Shown one piece after another: positions 35,168-44,405 of a stretch of 64,000 bases of DNA. This stretch comes from Clostridiaceae bacterium. GTDB lineage: Bacteria > Bacillota > Clostridia > Saccharofermentanales > DTU023. Numbering within the stretch: position 1 is the first letter of the stretch; every line of letters starts with the position of its first letter. The notes below the pieces were generated by a model, which ran no database searches, had not been told where the DNA came from, and was given only the letters and a program-made list of their open reading frames with translations. The stretch spans positions 1 to 64,000 of the forward strand of contig DUVN01000028.1 in assembly GCA_012841015.1 (NCBI GenBank). Reading direction: 5' to 3'. The position numbers and the translations under genes are program-made.

Positions 35168-36583
35168 CTAAAAGCGGAAATAGATGAACGGGTTATAGCT
35201 CGACGCCACCAATGAAGCCGTAGATACTAAGAGAAGTGATGCGACGACAAACGGCTGGACAAAAGCTCCAATGCGTGAGCAGGCGATATACCTTATGGGG
35301 CGCTTCAATTTTTTCTTCAGCCACGGCAAGACGGGCATTGAGAAAATGAAGGAGAGTACAATAAAGACTAGATGTTGCTTCCACAGAATCTGCGCGTCAA
35401 CGTCAGCGAATCCAGCGAGGCCGGGAGCAAATAGCCTGCCCATAAACGTGAAGAATCTCGCGGGCTCCGTAAAGTAAATGATGGCCAACCCGAAGATAAA
35501 TGCAATCATTGTCAGAATACGACCAACAAACTTAGGAATACGCGATTCTATAGGCAGGATAAATTTTCTCTCGATCTGTAACACAACAAAATGATAGAGT
35601 CCCCAAGCGACGAAGTTGATACCTGCGCCGTGCCATAAGCCGGTGAGGAACCAGATGATAAAAGTATTTCTAAGGCGATGATGCCGACTTCCTCCAAGCG
35701 GTATGTAGAGATAGTCACGGAAAAATGTGCCCAAGGAAATGTGCCAACGGCGCCAGAGCTCGGTCATGGTTGAAGAGACATAGGGGTAATTGAAGTTTTC
35801 TAAGAAGTGGAAGCCAAACATGTGTCCCAAGCCGATTGCCATATCAGAATACCCCGAGAAATCAAAGTAGATCTGTATCGCACTAGCGATAATGCCAAGA
35901 ATGGCTGTCGCCGTGCTTATCTGCTCAAAGTGATCTGACTCCAGACATATTTCGACGATCTCTGCAGCATAATTGGCAATCAAGACTTTTTTCGAAAGTC
36001 CAACGAGAAAACGCCCAATCCCTGAAACGATACCGTCGAGCGTCATACGGCGGTTCGATAATTGTTCTTCAACATCAGCGTAGCGGACGATAGGACCGGC
36101 AATCAATTGCGGGAAAAGCGTCACATAAAGCAGAAAGCGCGGATAAGAACGCTGCATTTCAATTTCACCGCGGTAGAGATCAATGATGTACGTCAATGCT
36201 TGAAATGTGTAGAACGAGATGCCGATCGGCAGCGAAATGCTTGGCACTTTTATATTGACGTAAGGGATTACATTAAGAATCTCGACAAAAAAACCGGCAT
36301 ATTTAAAGTATCCAAGGCTGGATAGAGCTGTAACGACCGCAATGATGAGCCACAATCGTTTCTGTTCCTTCGTTCTTGAACGGTTCAGGAAAAAACTCGA
36401 AAGCCAAATGATGAACGATGTGGCGATCATGAGCAGAACATAGATCGGTTCACCCCACGCGTAAAAGAAAAGCGAGCACACGAGCAAAATCGCATTTTGT
36501 GTGCTAGTCTTCCTAGCTAGCCATACGGTCAACAGACAGAACGGCAAAAAAAGATACAAAAAGATCAGCGACGAAAATACCAT
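35168..36583 (-). CDS. MBOAT family O-acyltransferase (AlgI/DltB-like)
   Basis: 471 residues, about 11 membrane helices. The signature includes the catalytic His in FLTGLWHGAGINFVAWGLYH and the conserved segment 'WRRWHISLGTFFRDYLYIPL'. It moves acyl groups across the membrane to polysaccharide or teichoic acid acceptors, with the downstream DHHW protein as likely partner. ATG 36583 is chosen because GGAGA lies upstream; the frame extends back to 36607. Confidence 0.92.
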   Translation of the reverse strand: MVFSSLIFLYLFLPFCLLTVWLARKTSTQNAILLVCSLFFYAWGEPIYVLLMIATSFIIWLSSFFLNRSRTKEQKRLWLIIAVVTALSSLGYFKYAGFFVEILNVIPYVNIKVPSISLPIGISFYTFQALTYIIDLYRGEIEMQRSYPRFLLYVTLFPQLIAGPIVRYADVEEQLSNRRMTLDGIVSGIGRFLVGLSKKVLIANYAAEIVEICLESDHFEQISTATAILGIIASAIQIYFDFSGYSDMAIGLGHMFGFHFLENFNYPYVSSTMTELWRRWHISLGTFFRDYLYIPLGGSRHHRLRNTFIIWFLTGLWHGAGINFVAWGLYHFVVLQIERKFILPIESRIPKFVGRILTMIAFIFGLAIIYFTEPARFFTFMGRLFAPGLAGFADVDAQILWKQHLVFIVLSFIFSMPVLPWLKKKLKRPIRYIACSRIGAFVQPFVVASLLLVSTASLVASSYNPFIYFRF

Positions 36584-36899
36584 AATTAGTTCTCCACAAC
36601 TGTTCATTTTACCGAATCCTTGTCCCGTGTCAACTCATAAACGGATGAGAAATATAAAGAATTATGTAAAAAAGTGAGTTTAGTGCATAAGTACATGTAA
36701 CCATTAGGTAGGCCCTGAATGTGTTGCTCATTTATATTTTGCCATTGCTCTGAGAAGTTTACGTTGTCACTCAACTTAGAACAATCCGCACATCAAGCAA
36801 GACGTTCGTATTGATGTGAACTTGTCCGGAAGGCTGTACAATTACAGGGGAAAGAAAGAGCCTTTCCCTTTCAAAACCATGATTGCGAGGTGATTGATC
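36584..36899. other. intergenic region between MBOAT and macro-domain genes
   Basis: This divergent gap holds no gene. A small inverted repeat (GGGAAAG at 36848-36854, CTTTCCC at 36862-36868) lies 30 bp upstream of the macro-domain start and could be regulatory. A TACAAT -10-like box lies near 36836. Confidence 0.4.
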
Positions 36900-37919
36900 G
36901 TGCCATTTACTATAATCCGTCAGGACATTACAAGAATGAACGTTGATGCCATTGTCAATGCTGCCAATACCGAACTGAAAATGGGTGGTGGGGTTTGTGG
37001 TGCTATTTTCAAAGCAGCAGGTGTCGCTAAACTTCGAGCTGCTTGCGACGAACTCTCTCCAATTAAGACGGGTGAAGCAGTCATCACTCCGGGCTTTGAC
37101 CTTCCAGCTAAATTTGTTATTCATACGGCAGGTCCCGTCTATAAGAAACAGAATCCTAGGGAGAGTGAACAATTACTCTATTCCGCTTATAGGGAATCAC
37201 TCCATGTTGCCATCGAAAATGAATGCGAAAGCATAGCTTTTCCACTCATTTCGAGCGGGATTTACGGTTATCCCAAAGACGAGGCTCTTCAAGTCGCGAC
37301 TTCTGCTATCCGAGCGTTTTTGAATGATCACGATATGGAAGTATATCTCGCACTGTTCGATAAGTCGGCATTTATCATAAGCCGCAAGTTAATAGGAGAT
37401 GTCGAAAGCTATATCGATGAACATTATGTCGTTGCGCACGGGCTACGCAGAAGGGAGCTTCTCGATGTAGAACAACAAGCGATGGCTGAAGATACCGGAC
37501 GCCTTTCCGCACCTAGTTTTAAGTACGAGGCAGCTTCAACTTTTATGGATGATCCATTCAAGGATTTGATCGGAAACCTCGATGAACCTTTTTCAGATAT
37601 GCTCCTACGCCTCATCGATGCCAAAGGAATGACAGATGTTGAAGTTTATAAACGAGCCAACTTGGACAGAAGGCTGTTCTCTAAAATAAGAAATACGAAG
37701 AACTATATGCCGAGCAAGCGCACGGCCATAGCACTCGCTGTCTCACTGGGATTATCACTCGATGAAACGGACGCCTTATTGGAACGGGCTGGTTATGCAT
37801 TATCTCGCGCCGTGAAATTTGATGTTATTGTGGAGTACTTTATCGTCAACGGTAGGTATGACATTTTTGAAATCAACGAAGTGCTGTTCGCGTACGACCA
37901 GCCACTGTTGGGCGGGTGA
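36900..37919 (+). CDS. macro-domain protein with C-terminal helical domain
   Basis: 339 residues. Residues 1 to about 165 form a macro domain that binds ADP-ribose or its derivatives: DAIVNAANTELKMGGGVCGAIF and FPLISSGIYGYP are the ligand loops. The C-terminal part (about 215-339) is a helical domain with an XRE-like segment (TDVEVYKRANLDRRLFSKIR...KRTAIALAVSLGLSLDETD). It could bind DNA or a partner. GTG 36900 has GAGG 9 bases upstream; TTG 36894 is an alternative. A vWA gene follows after 138 bp, a pairing I recall from other Bacillota, which suggests a stress or ADP-ribosylation-related function. Confidence 0.87.
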   Translation: MPFTIIRQDITRMNVDAIVNAANTELKMGGGVCGAIFKAAGVAKLRAACDELSPIKTGEAVITPGFDLPAKFVIHTAGPVYKKQNPRESEQLLYSAYRESLHVAIENECESIAFPLISSGIYGYPKDEALQVATSAIRAFLNDHDMEVYLALFDKSAFIISRKLIGDVESYIDEHYVVAHGLRRRELLDVEQQAMAEDTGRLSAPSFKYEAASTFMDDPFKDLIGNLDEPFSDMLLRLIDAKGMTDVEVYKRANLDRRLFSKIRNTKNYMPSKRTAIALAVSLGLSLDETDALLERAGYALSRAVKFDVIVEYFIVNGRYDIFEINEVLFAYDQPLLGG

Positions 37920-38057
37920 ATCGAAGTGACCAGCCAGTGATCATTAAAAAATACCAAATGAGCTAAAATATGTCGCTTCTGAAGCGACCAAATGATTTGA
38001 AAGAGTTAGTAGCCTAGGATTAGTGAAAAATCTTTACGAACTAAGGAGGCTGCTAAA

Positions 38058-38711
38058 ATGAAAAAAGGATTAACTGAACTCGTTTTTATTCTCGACAAAA
38101 GCGGTTCGATGAGCGGATTGGAAAGCGACACCATCGGAGGTTTCAATTCAATGCTTGCAAAGCAGAAAGCAGTCGATGGAGAATGCTATGTTACAACAGT
38201 ATTATTCAATCATGGATATGACCTTATACACGACCGCATCGACATCAAAGCCATCAGTCCGATTACCGACAAGGAGTATCAAGTCGGCGGTGCGACAGCT
38301 TTTCTTGATGCAGTCGGTATGACGATCAACAAAATCGGCAATGTGCAAAAACACACGGCTAAGGGTTACCGCGCTGAAAAGGTTATGTTTGTGATTATCA
38401 CGGACGGTGAAGAAAATGCTAGCCGCGAATTTACTGCCGAAAAGGTTAGAGCTCTTATCGAGCGGCAAAAAGAGAAGTATTCATGGGAATTTGTCTTCCT
38501 TGGAGCCAATATCGATGCAGTAGAGACGGCTGGGAGGTATGGTATTTCATCTGATCGGGCAATAGATTATCTGGCTGATCGGGAAGGTACGGATCTTAAC
38601 TTTAGGGTATTGTCAAGCGCTGTATCCTTATATCGCGCGTCGGGAATTGTTGACGAGGATTCCTTCGAGGAAATTCGAAAAGATGTGAAACGAAGAAGAG
38701 GTAGGAAGTAA
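38058..38711 (+). CDS. von Willebrand factor type A domain protein (cytoplasmic)
   Basis: 217 residues, almost entirely a vWA domain. The MIDAS metal site is complete: DKSGSMS (13-19), the Thr in GGATAFLDAVG, and Asp in ITDGEEN. No signal peptide or membrane segment is present, so it acts in the cytosol, resembling TerY-like proteins. The start has a strong AAGGAGG. The C-terminus is basic (RKDVKRRRGRK). A terminator follows at 38783. Confidence 0.9.
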   Translation: MKKGLTELVFILDKSGSMSGLESDTIGGFNSMLAKQKAVDGECYVTTVLFNHGYDLIHDRIDIKAISPITDKEYQVGGATAFLDAVGMTINKIGNVQKHTAKGYRAEKVMFVIITDGEENASREFTAEKVRALIERQKEKYSWEFVFLGANIDAVETAGRYGISSDRAIDYLADREGTDLNFRVLSSAVSLYRASGIVDEDSFEEIRKDVKRRRGRK

Positions 38712-38782
38712 TATTAAGAGTAATAAGCAGATGCAAAACTTGCGATAACACATAGCTTGCGAAAGGCAAGATGAGAGCTGCG

Positions 38783-38820
38783 ATACCCTTCGAGGATTTA
38801 CACCTCGGAGGGTATTTTTG
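38783..38820 (+). terminator. terminator after the vWA gene
   Basis: A 13-bp stem with one G-U pair (38783-38795 with 38803-38815) and a 7-base loop is followed by TTTTT. This is a strong intrinsic terminator that closes the macro-vWA unit. Confidence 0.88.
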
Positions 38821-39191
38821 GTGTGCAGAACATGGCGCATCTTACAGGGGAGTATAAGCTCCCTTTACTGAAAGAGTTTACAGGAATAAATATGCTGTTC
38901 ACGCCAACCTGCGACCAGTCTATTTTACCACTCGGTGACAGCTGTTCGATGCTTGCTATGCTAATTATAGATGCGAAAATTTGGTGAATATGTTACAATA
39001 ATGTTGCAAATATATAAGATATATTTGTCGTTTCGACTATTTTTTACAAACAAGTCGCATAGGAATTACTCGTAGTATTCAGAGAGAGCCGCTCGCGCTC
39101 GCACGTCGAAAAACTGTAGGTATAGGGCTGCGTTTATCGCAGACAAATAAGGTATTCGATCAGATATATCCGTGTTAAGGAGGCATTGAGG
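38821..39191. other. leader region of the molybdenum hydroxylase operon
   Basis: There is no gene here. A perfect inverted repeat lies at 39007-39027 (9-bp arms CAAATATAT/ATATATTTG, 3-bp spacer), about 165 bp before the first gene. A TACAAT -10-like box at 38994-38999 sits just before it without a clear -35 box. No riboswitch motif was recognised. Confidence 0.45.
39007..39027. promoter_or_regulatory. perfect 9-bp inverted repeat upstream of xdh-like operon
   Basis: The arms CAAATATAT and ATATATTTG are separated by AAG. Position and symmetry suggest a dimeric regulator binding site for the following operon. The regulator is not in the neighbourhood and is unknown. Confidence 0.45.
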
Positions 39192-40061
39192 ATGAAGTAT
39201 CTAATCGCAAATTCGACGACGGAAGTTCTCGAATTCTTGAAGGAGGCCGGAGGGACAGCCAGTATCCTCGCTGGGGGAACGGATCTGGTGCTCGACATCG
39301 AATCAGGCAAAAAGAAGGCCGATGTGCTCATCGATGTTACGCGTATCCCGGAACTGAAAAAAATTGAAGAAGTTGACGGTTTCTTGGAAATCGGTGCAGC
39401 CGCCACATTGACCGAGATTCACAGTCACCCGCTCGTCAGAAAGTATTTTCCATCGCTCGTTAAAGCGTGCAAGAAAGTGGGATCAAGGCTGATCCAGAAC
39501 GTTGCGACACTGGCGGGCAACGTCATTACGGCGCAACCTGCCGCTGATGCTGGTATGGCTCTGTCCGTCCTAGATCCGCGATTTGTCTTAGTCGATGAAG
39601 AGGGGACGCGTGAATGCTATGTCGATGACATGTATGCAGGATTTGGGGTCAGCACCTTGGATAGCGGACGCACGTTGATGACAAAAATTAGAATTCCTCT
39701 CCCAAAGGAGAATGAGGCTGCGTCCTTCCAAAGACTGGAACTTCGCAAGTCATTGAGTTTGCCAATGTTGAACGTCGCTGCCATGGCCGCAATTAAAGAG
39801 GGGAAGTTTGAGTGGGTACGCCTGAGAATGGCACCTGTGGGCAAAGGTCCCGTTCGCGCTGTAGAGGCGGAGGAATGGCTCGTCGGCAAAGAAGTCTCTG
39901 AGGAAACATTTGAACGGGCGGGCGAATTGGCTTTGGAAAATGCAAATCCTCGGAGCAACCCACTGCGCGGTAGTAAAGAGTACAGGGAAGCGACGTTGCC
40001 CGTCATGGTCAAGCGCGCGCTGTTAGAGATTGCCACGCAATTGAATGTGATGGAAGGGTAG
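39192..40061 (+). CDS. FAD-binding subunit of a molybdenum hydroxylase (XdhB/CoxM-like)
   Basis: 289 residues of the CO dehydrogenase flavoprotein/FAD_binding_5 family. The FAD motifs ILAGGTDLVLDIESG and GSRLIQNVATLAGNV, and the C-terminal CO_deh_flav domain (about 175-280), are present. It takes electrons from the [2Fe-2S] subunit to NAD+ or another acceptor. ATG 39192 follows AAGGAGG by 8 bases. It is first gene of the three-gene operon. Confidence 0.9.
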   Translation: MKYLIANSTTEVLEFLKEAGGTASILAGGTDLVLDIESGKKKADVLIDVTRIPELKKIEEVDGFLEIGAAATLTEIHSHPLVRKYFPSLVKACKKVGSRLIQNVATLAGNVITAQPAADAGMALSVLDPRFVLVDEEGTRECYVDDMYAGFGVSTLDSGRTLMTKIRIPLPKENEAASFQRLELRKSLSLPMLNVAAMAAIKEGKFEWVRLRMAPVGKGPVRAVEAEEWLVGKEVSEETFERAGELALENANPRSNPLRGSKEYREATLPVMVKRALLEIATQLNVMEG

Positions 40062-40070
40062 GGAAAGAAG

Positions 40071-40553
40071 ATGAAAGAACGTTTAGTGACAACTGTAAAC
40101 GGTCGGAGAATTGAGCGGTATGTCGATCCCTCGATGAGACTGGTCGATTTTCTTAGAGATGAGTTGCTTTTAACAGGGACGAAGATTGGGTGTAAGCAAG
40201 GCGAATGTGGTGCCTGCACAATCATCATGAACGGGACGGCAGTCTTGTCCTGTATTATGCCAGTCATGAAGGCGATGGATGCGGAAATCCTGACGATCGA
40301 AGGACTTGAAAAAGATGGTAAACTCCATCCTATTCAGGATGAGTTCATCAAAGGAGGAGCGATCCAGTGCGGTTTCTGCACACCGGGATTCATTATGGGA
40401 GCAAAAGCGCTTCTCGATGAAAATCCGTCACCGACGAGCGAAGAAGTTCGAGAAGAATTGAGCGGACATATCTGTCGTTGCACTGGATACAAAAAGATAG
40501 AGGATGCAGTCTTGAAAGCAGCAGAACGCTTAAGGGAGGAAAAAGATGACTAA
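40071..40553 (+). CDS. [2Fe-2S] subunit of a molybdenum hydroxylase (XdhC/CoxS-like)
   Basis: 160 residues with two [2Fe-2S] clusters. The N-terminal plant-type motif is GCKQGECGACT. The C-terminal four-helix domain has the QCGFCTPGF and CRCTGY motifs. The gene overlaps the next one by 8 bases, and the same order FAD-FeS-Mo is common in xanthine dehydrogenases of anaerobes. Confidence 0.93.
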   Translation: MKERLVTTVNGRRIERYVDPSMRLVDFLRDELLLTGTKIGCKQGECGACTIIMNGTAVLSCIMPVMKAMDAEILTIEGLEKDGKLHPIQDEFIKGGAIQCGFCTPGFIMGAKALLDENPSPTSEEVREELSGHICRCTGYKKIEDAVLKAAERLREEKDD

Positions 40554-42837
40554 GTATGTCGGTAAAAATATTCCGCGGTTGGACGGCTACGATAAGGCAA
40601 CGGGGCGCGGTTTGTATACAACGGATATCTACTTGCCCCATATGTTGCATGCTGCTGTCTTGAGAAGTCCGTACGCACACGCTAAGGTCATTTCAGTCGA
40701 CGTGTCCGAAGCGGAAAAGATGGAAGGTGTCGTTGCAATCGCGACGAAAGACAATACGCCAAGAACGTATTTCAACGCCACGGCATCGATGTTTTTGACG
40801 AATCTGCCGGATAAACCTGTTTTGGACCAGCAGATCTTTTCTGACGTCGTACGTTATATCGGAGATGAGGTAGCTGCCGTCGCTGCTGAAACGGAAGCGA
40901 TTGCGAAAGAGGCCTTGAAGAAAATTAAGGTTGTGTACGAAGAGCTGCCCGCCGTCTATAACGTCGATGATGCGATGAAGGACGGCGCCCCACAAGTTCA
41001 GCCCGATTTTTCGCCCGGGAACAACGTCTGTGGGGGGGTCGTGAAAATCCGTTATGGCGATGCCGAAGCCAATTGGGATAAAGGTGAAGTATTTGCCGAG
41101 ACGAAAGTCTACATGCAGCGCATTAAACAGGCTCAATTGGAAACACACGGCGCCGTGGCCGATTATAACCCTAAAGGCCATTTGAAGGTTTACAGTACGA
41201 CGCAGACGCCATACCCTGCCAAGATGATTCTTGCGACCATTTTTGATATGCCGGCCAGTAATGTCCACGTCAAAAATCCTCCCTATGTCGGAGGAGGGTT
41301 CGGCGTCCGCATCGGTCTCAGCGCTAAGGCGGAGGCTATCGCGTCAGCTCTCTCGATCCTCGCGAAGCGGCCCGTCAAATACATCTATTCGCGGTCGGAA
41401 GATTTCCTTACAAGCGATTCGCGGCATGAAGGGTATATCGTGTCGAAGATTTCCGCCATGAAAGATGGAACGTTTGTCGCGCTCGATACGAGGGCTTATA
41501 TGAACACGGGAGCGTATGCGACGCTCGGTGTCGAGTTGGCAGGTGTCACAGGGGCGAACGGAACATCCGGCGCCTATCGTTTCCCGAATATTCATTACGA
41601 TGGATATGTGATTTATACGAATCAAGAGACAGCTGGAGCTTTTAGAGGGTTCGGGGCCCCTCAGGGAGCTTTTGCGTTGGAGACGTGTGTCGATCAACTT
41701 GCCAAACAGCTTGGACGTGATCCGCTCGACCTTCGTCTACAGAATGCGCTCCGTGACGGCGACGAGTGGTGGTTCCCTTATCCGATCACATCGTGCAAAC
41801 TCATGGACTGCTTGAAAGAGGCAGCGAAGAGTATCGGATGGGACGAGAAGCGTGGGAAAAAACAGACAGGAACGATCCGTAGAGGTGTAGGAATAGGCTG
41901 CGGCACACACGTTAGTAACGGGGCGCCGTTCTGTCTTGACTACAATGCTGCATTTATGCGCATTGAAGTCGACGGTTCGCTCCTCGTGTCAAGTGCTGTT
42001 CCTGAAATTGGCCCCGGTTCGACGACGGGCCTTCTTCAGATTGCAGCGGATGCCGTAGGCGTACCCATGGAGAATGCTCGTTTTGCCTTTGGCGATACAG
42101 ATGTTGCGCCGTTCGATGTTGGAAGTCACGCCTCGCGCACGCTTTATTCCGCAGGCTATCTCTTGGTCAGATTGGCCGTCGATTTGAGGGAACAAATCTT
42201 CGAGTGGGCAGGTAAATTTCTCGATGTTGATCCTTCCACGCTCGATCTCGTGGACGGTCAAATCGTCAGTAAGTGTGATGCTGCGGAACCGCATATCGAA
42301 CCGACGCCTCTAAGCTATCTCGCACATCAGGCGCACTTGAGAGCGAAACAGTTCGTTGTAAGCGGTTGCAAGGCTCCCACGAATTCTCCTCCCTTCCACG
42401 CCCATGCCGCCGAAGTCGAAGTCGATATGGAGACAGGTATGATTAAGGTTCTAAAGCTCGCTGCCGCTCACGATGTCGGCGTTGCTGTCAATCCTATTCT
42501 CGTCGAAGGACAGATTGAGAGCGGTTTAATCATGGGGCTCGGATACGCGCTCCGCGAGGAAATGACATATCAGGAAGGCAAAGGTTTCTACAACGACAGT
42601 TACCACAAGTACATGTTGCCGACGATGGATGAGACGCCGGAAATGGAGTCGATTATCGTGGAGGGTTTCGATCCTGACGGACCTTTTGGCGTCAAGGGAG
42701 TAGGCGAGTGCGGCATGATCCCGACAGCTCCTGCTATCGTGGGAGCCGTTGAGGATGCGATCGGTATCAGGTTCTATGAGATACCGTTGACACCGGGGCG
42801 CGTGCTGAAGAAGATCAAGGAGGTATACGGCGACTGA
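40546..42837 (+). CDS. xanthine dehydrogenase family molybdopterin-binding subunit
   Basis: 763 residues, the molybdenum-cytosine-dinucleotide type large subunit. Visible are the N-terminal Ald_Xan domain (GRGLYTTDIYLPHMLHAAVL), PPYVGGGFGVR, the AFRGFGAPQG segment with the Arg used in purine binding, and the catalytic Glu721 in GVKGVGECG. Purine hydroxylation is therefore plausible, but other heterocycles cannot be excluded. No cofactor synthesis genes or purine transporters are adjacent. AGGGAGGA overlaps the end of the preceding gene. Confidence 0.92.
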   Translation: MTKYVGKNIPRLDGYDKATGRGLYTTDIYLPHMLHAAVLRSPYAHAKVISVDVSEAEKMEGVVAIATKDNTPRTYFNATASMFLTNLPDKPVLDQQIFSDVVRYIGDEVAAVAAETEAIAKEALKKIKVVYEELPAVYNVDDAMKDGAPQVQPDFSPGNNVCGGVVKIRYGDAEANWDKGEVFAETKVYMQRIKQAQLETHGAVADYNPKGHLKVYSTTQTPYPAKMILATIFDMPASNVHVKNPPYVGGGFGVRIGLSAKAEAIASALSILAKRPVKYIYSRSEDFLTSDSRHEGYIVSKISAMKDGTFVALDTRAYMNTGAYATLGVELAGVTGANGTSGAYRFPNIHYDGYVIYTNQETAGAFRGFGAPQGAFALETCVDQLAKQLGRDPLDLRLQNALRDGDEWWFPYPITSCKLMDCLKEAAKSIGWDEKRGKKQTGTIRRGVGIGCGTHVSNGAPFCLDYNAAFMRIEVDGSLLVSSAVPEIGPGSTTGLLQIAADAVGVPMENARFAFGDTDVAPFDVGSHASRTLYSAGYLLVRLAVDLREQIFEWAGKFLDVDPSTLDLVDGQIVSKCDAAEPHIEPTPLSYLAHQAHLRAKQFVVSGCKAPTNSPPFHAHAAEVEVDMETGMIKVLKLAAAHDVGVAVNPILVEGQIESGLIMGLGYALREEMTYQEGKGFYNDSYHKYMLPTMDETPEMESIIVEGFDPDGPFGVKGVGECGMIPTAPAIVGAVEDAIGIRFYEIPLTPGRVLKKIKEVYGD

Positions 42838-43012
42838 GTGATCATATTTCTGAAAGCAACTGGAAATCAGGCGACAGTCTGACGAGATAAGTGAAGTACA
42901 ACTTGCATGAGCTTGACCATACGGCAGGAATTGCTATTTGTTGACACATATAGAATAAGGAGGCTATGGTGAGCTCGAGCAGGTAAGTATCTGTTCACGT
43001 AGATACCGATAT

Positions 43013-44164
43013 CTACGGAGCACCCACCATTTCGATATAAGCTAGGAGGAGGTCGACGACTTGACCGTATGTCTTGACGCCGGCATCCTCCTTGTTTGCT
43101 TTCAGATAAGCGTCGTTGACTGCCGATGAAAACGTTGCAATTGGTGTCTCAAAAGCTTCCCAATACTCTCTTTCTGATTCTAAATCACGAGCGATCGCCG
43201 GTGTGATGTGCGCATACGCATTCGACCATCGTTCATAATCTTCTGCGTAGAGTTTGTCGCTCAATTGCTTCCACGCGCTCAGTAAGCCAGAATAACGCCA
43301 AACAGGATCAGGATGATAAAGACAACTGATGTACGCTGCGAGGTTCGCATCATCTTCGCGCGCAAAACCGCGCGCGTGAGCGATCTCATGAGCCGTCATT
43401 GCAGGAATGCCATAGTCGGGCTGATCGGTGTTGACGTTTACTTCGACAAAGAGCGGCATATACATGCCGACGATATGCGTGTACGACCAGTATCGAGACA
43501 GAATAACGTTTTTTGGAATTGGGCGCACTGAACTTTTTAGTGCGGGAAAGACTTCACCTGCCTTTTCCCAACCGCGATAGGAGTCTTTGAACAGATCTCG
43601 AGTAGAATCGATCATCAAGACGCCGTTTTTATCTTCCGGCAGACCTTCACGCACCTCACCGGCAGCTCGAGCAAAAGCGATGGTTGCGTTTTCGAGCTCA
43701 TCAGCGGGACGCTCTTTGACGACAAGCCCTAGTGATTCAGCGAGAGGGGAGCGCGCGTAATGGATGCCATGAAATGTGAAAAAGAGTGAAAGCGCGTACA
43801 GAGCGATCGTGAGCACGATGAGCACTGTTTTGAGGAGTCGCTGCCATCGCCAAGCAGGATGCCGAATGAACCTTACGATTCCGCGTATTGCGAGCACGAT
43901 AAGAGCGAGCGATCCTCCGACAACGAAAAGTTCAGTCAATGAAAAGGGGATAAGGTTAGTAAGAGACGACCATATCTTAGCCAGAGGTTGGAAGATTTTT
44001 TTCGAGTAAATGTCAGCTATGAGAGCATACTTGAAAGCAGCCTCACGCAGAACGAAGAGAACGAGCACGATGAAAAGAGCGATACCGAGAGCGACGCTGG
44101 CGGCGAACAGGTCCGGTTGCTGTATTTCGTTAAGTCTTCGTTTTTTTTCCTTTCTTCGCTTCAT
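43013..44164 (-). CDS. DUF3810 membrane protein with HExxH motif
   Basis: 383 residues of the DUF3810 family. Three membrane segments occupy the first third (about 22-42, 75-95, 112-132). A domain with the zinc-protease-like motif HEIAHARGF and a downstream acidic EDDANLAAY follows, so it is a likely membrane metallopeptidase. The substrate is unknown. The N-terminus is very basic (KRRKEKKRR). It stands alone, converging with the xdh-like operon. Confidence 0.85.
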   Translation of the reverse strand: MKRRKEKKRRLNEIQQPDLFAASVALGIALFIVLVLFVLREAAFKYALIADIYSKKIFQPLAKIWSSLTNLIPFSLTELFVVGGSLALIVLAIRGIVRFIRHPAWRWQRLLKTVLIVLTIALYALSLFFTFHGIHYARSPLAESLGLVVKERPADELENATIAFARAAGEVREGLPEDKNGVLMIDSTRDLFKDSYRGWEKAGEVFPALKSSVRPIPKNVILSRYWSYTHIVGMYMPLFVEVNVNTDQPDYGIPAMTAHEIAHARGFAREDDANLAAYISCLYHPDPVWRYSGLLSAWKQLSDKLYAEDYERWSNAYAHITPAIARDLESEREYWEAFETPIATFSSAVNDAYLKANKEDAGVKTYGQVVDLLLAYIEMVGAP

Positions 44165-44266
44165 CCCATCTGTTTGTCCTGTTGTGGTGGTGATGATACA
44201 CGTGAGAGACTACGTTCACGTTGCACGGAGTTAGAGTAACAGTCACATAGAAAACTGCCAAAAGTG

Positions 44267-44369
44267 GTACACGCCGTCGTGTACGACTGTTTTTATTAGT
44301 GGTGACCGGGTATCGTAGAACAGATAAGGGACTGTTTTAGACGCCGAAGTAAGGCGTAAAGACAGTCCC
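44267..44369 (-). terminator. two hairpins downstream of thrS
   Basis: One hairpin pairs GGGACTGT (44328-44335) with ACAGTCCC (44362-44369) plus an inner ACGCC/GGCGT stem. The second pairs GTACACG (44267-44273) with CGTGTAC (44278-44284). Both lie after the thrS stop on the minus strand. Neither has a long T-run in that direction, so efficiency is uncertain. On the plus strand a T5 follows the second hairpin. Confidence 0.5.
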
Positions 44370-44405
44370 GTATGTAATCCGATATTCATATGATCAGTCG
44401 CTACG

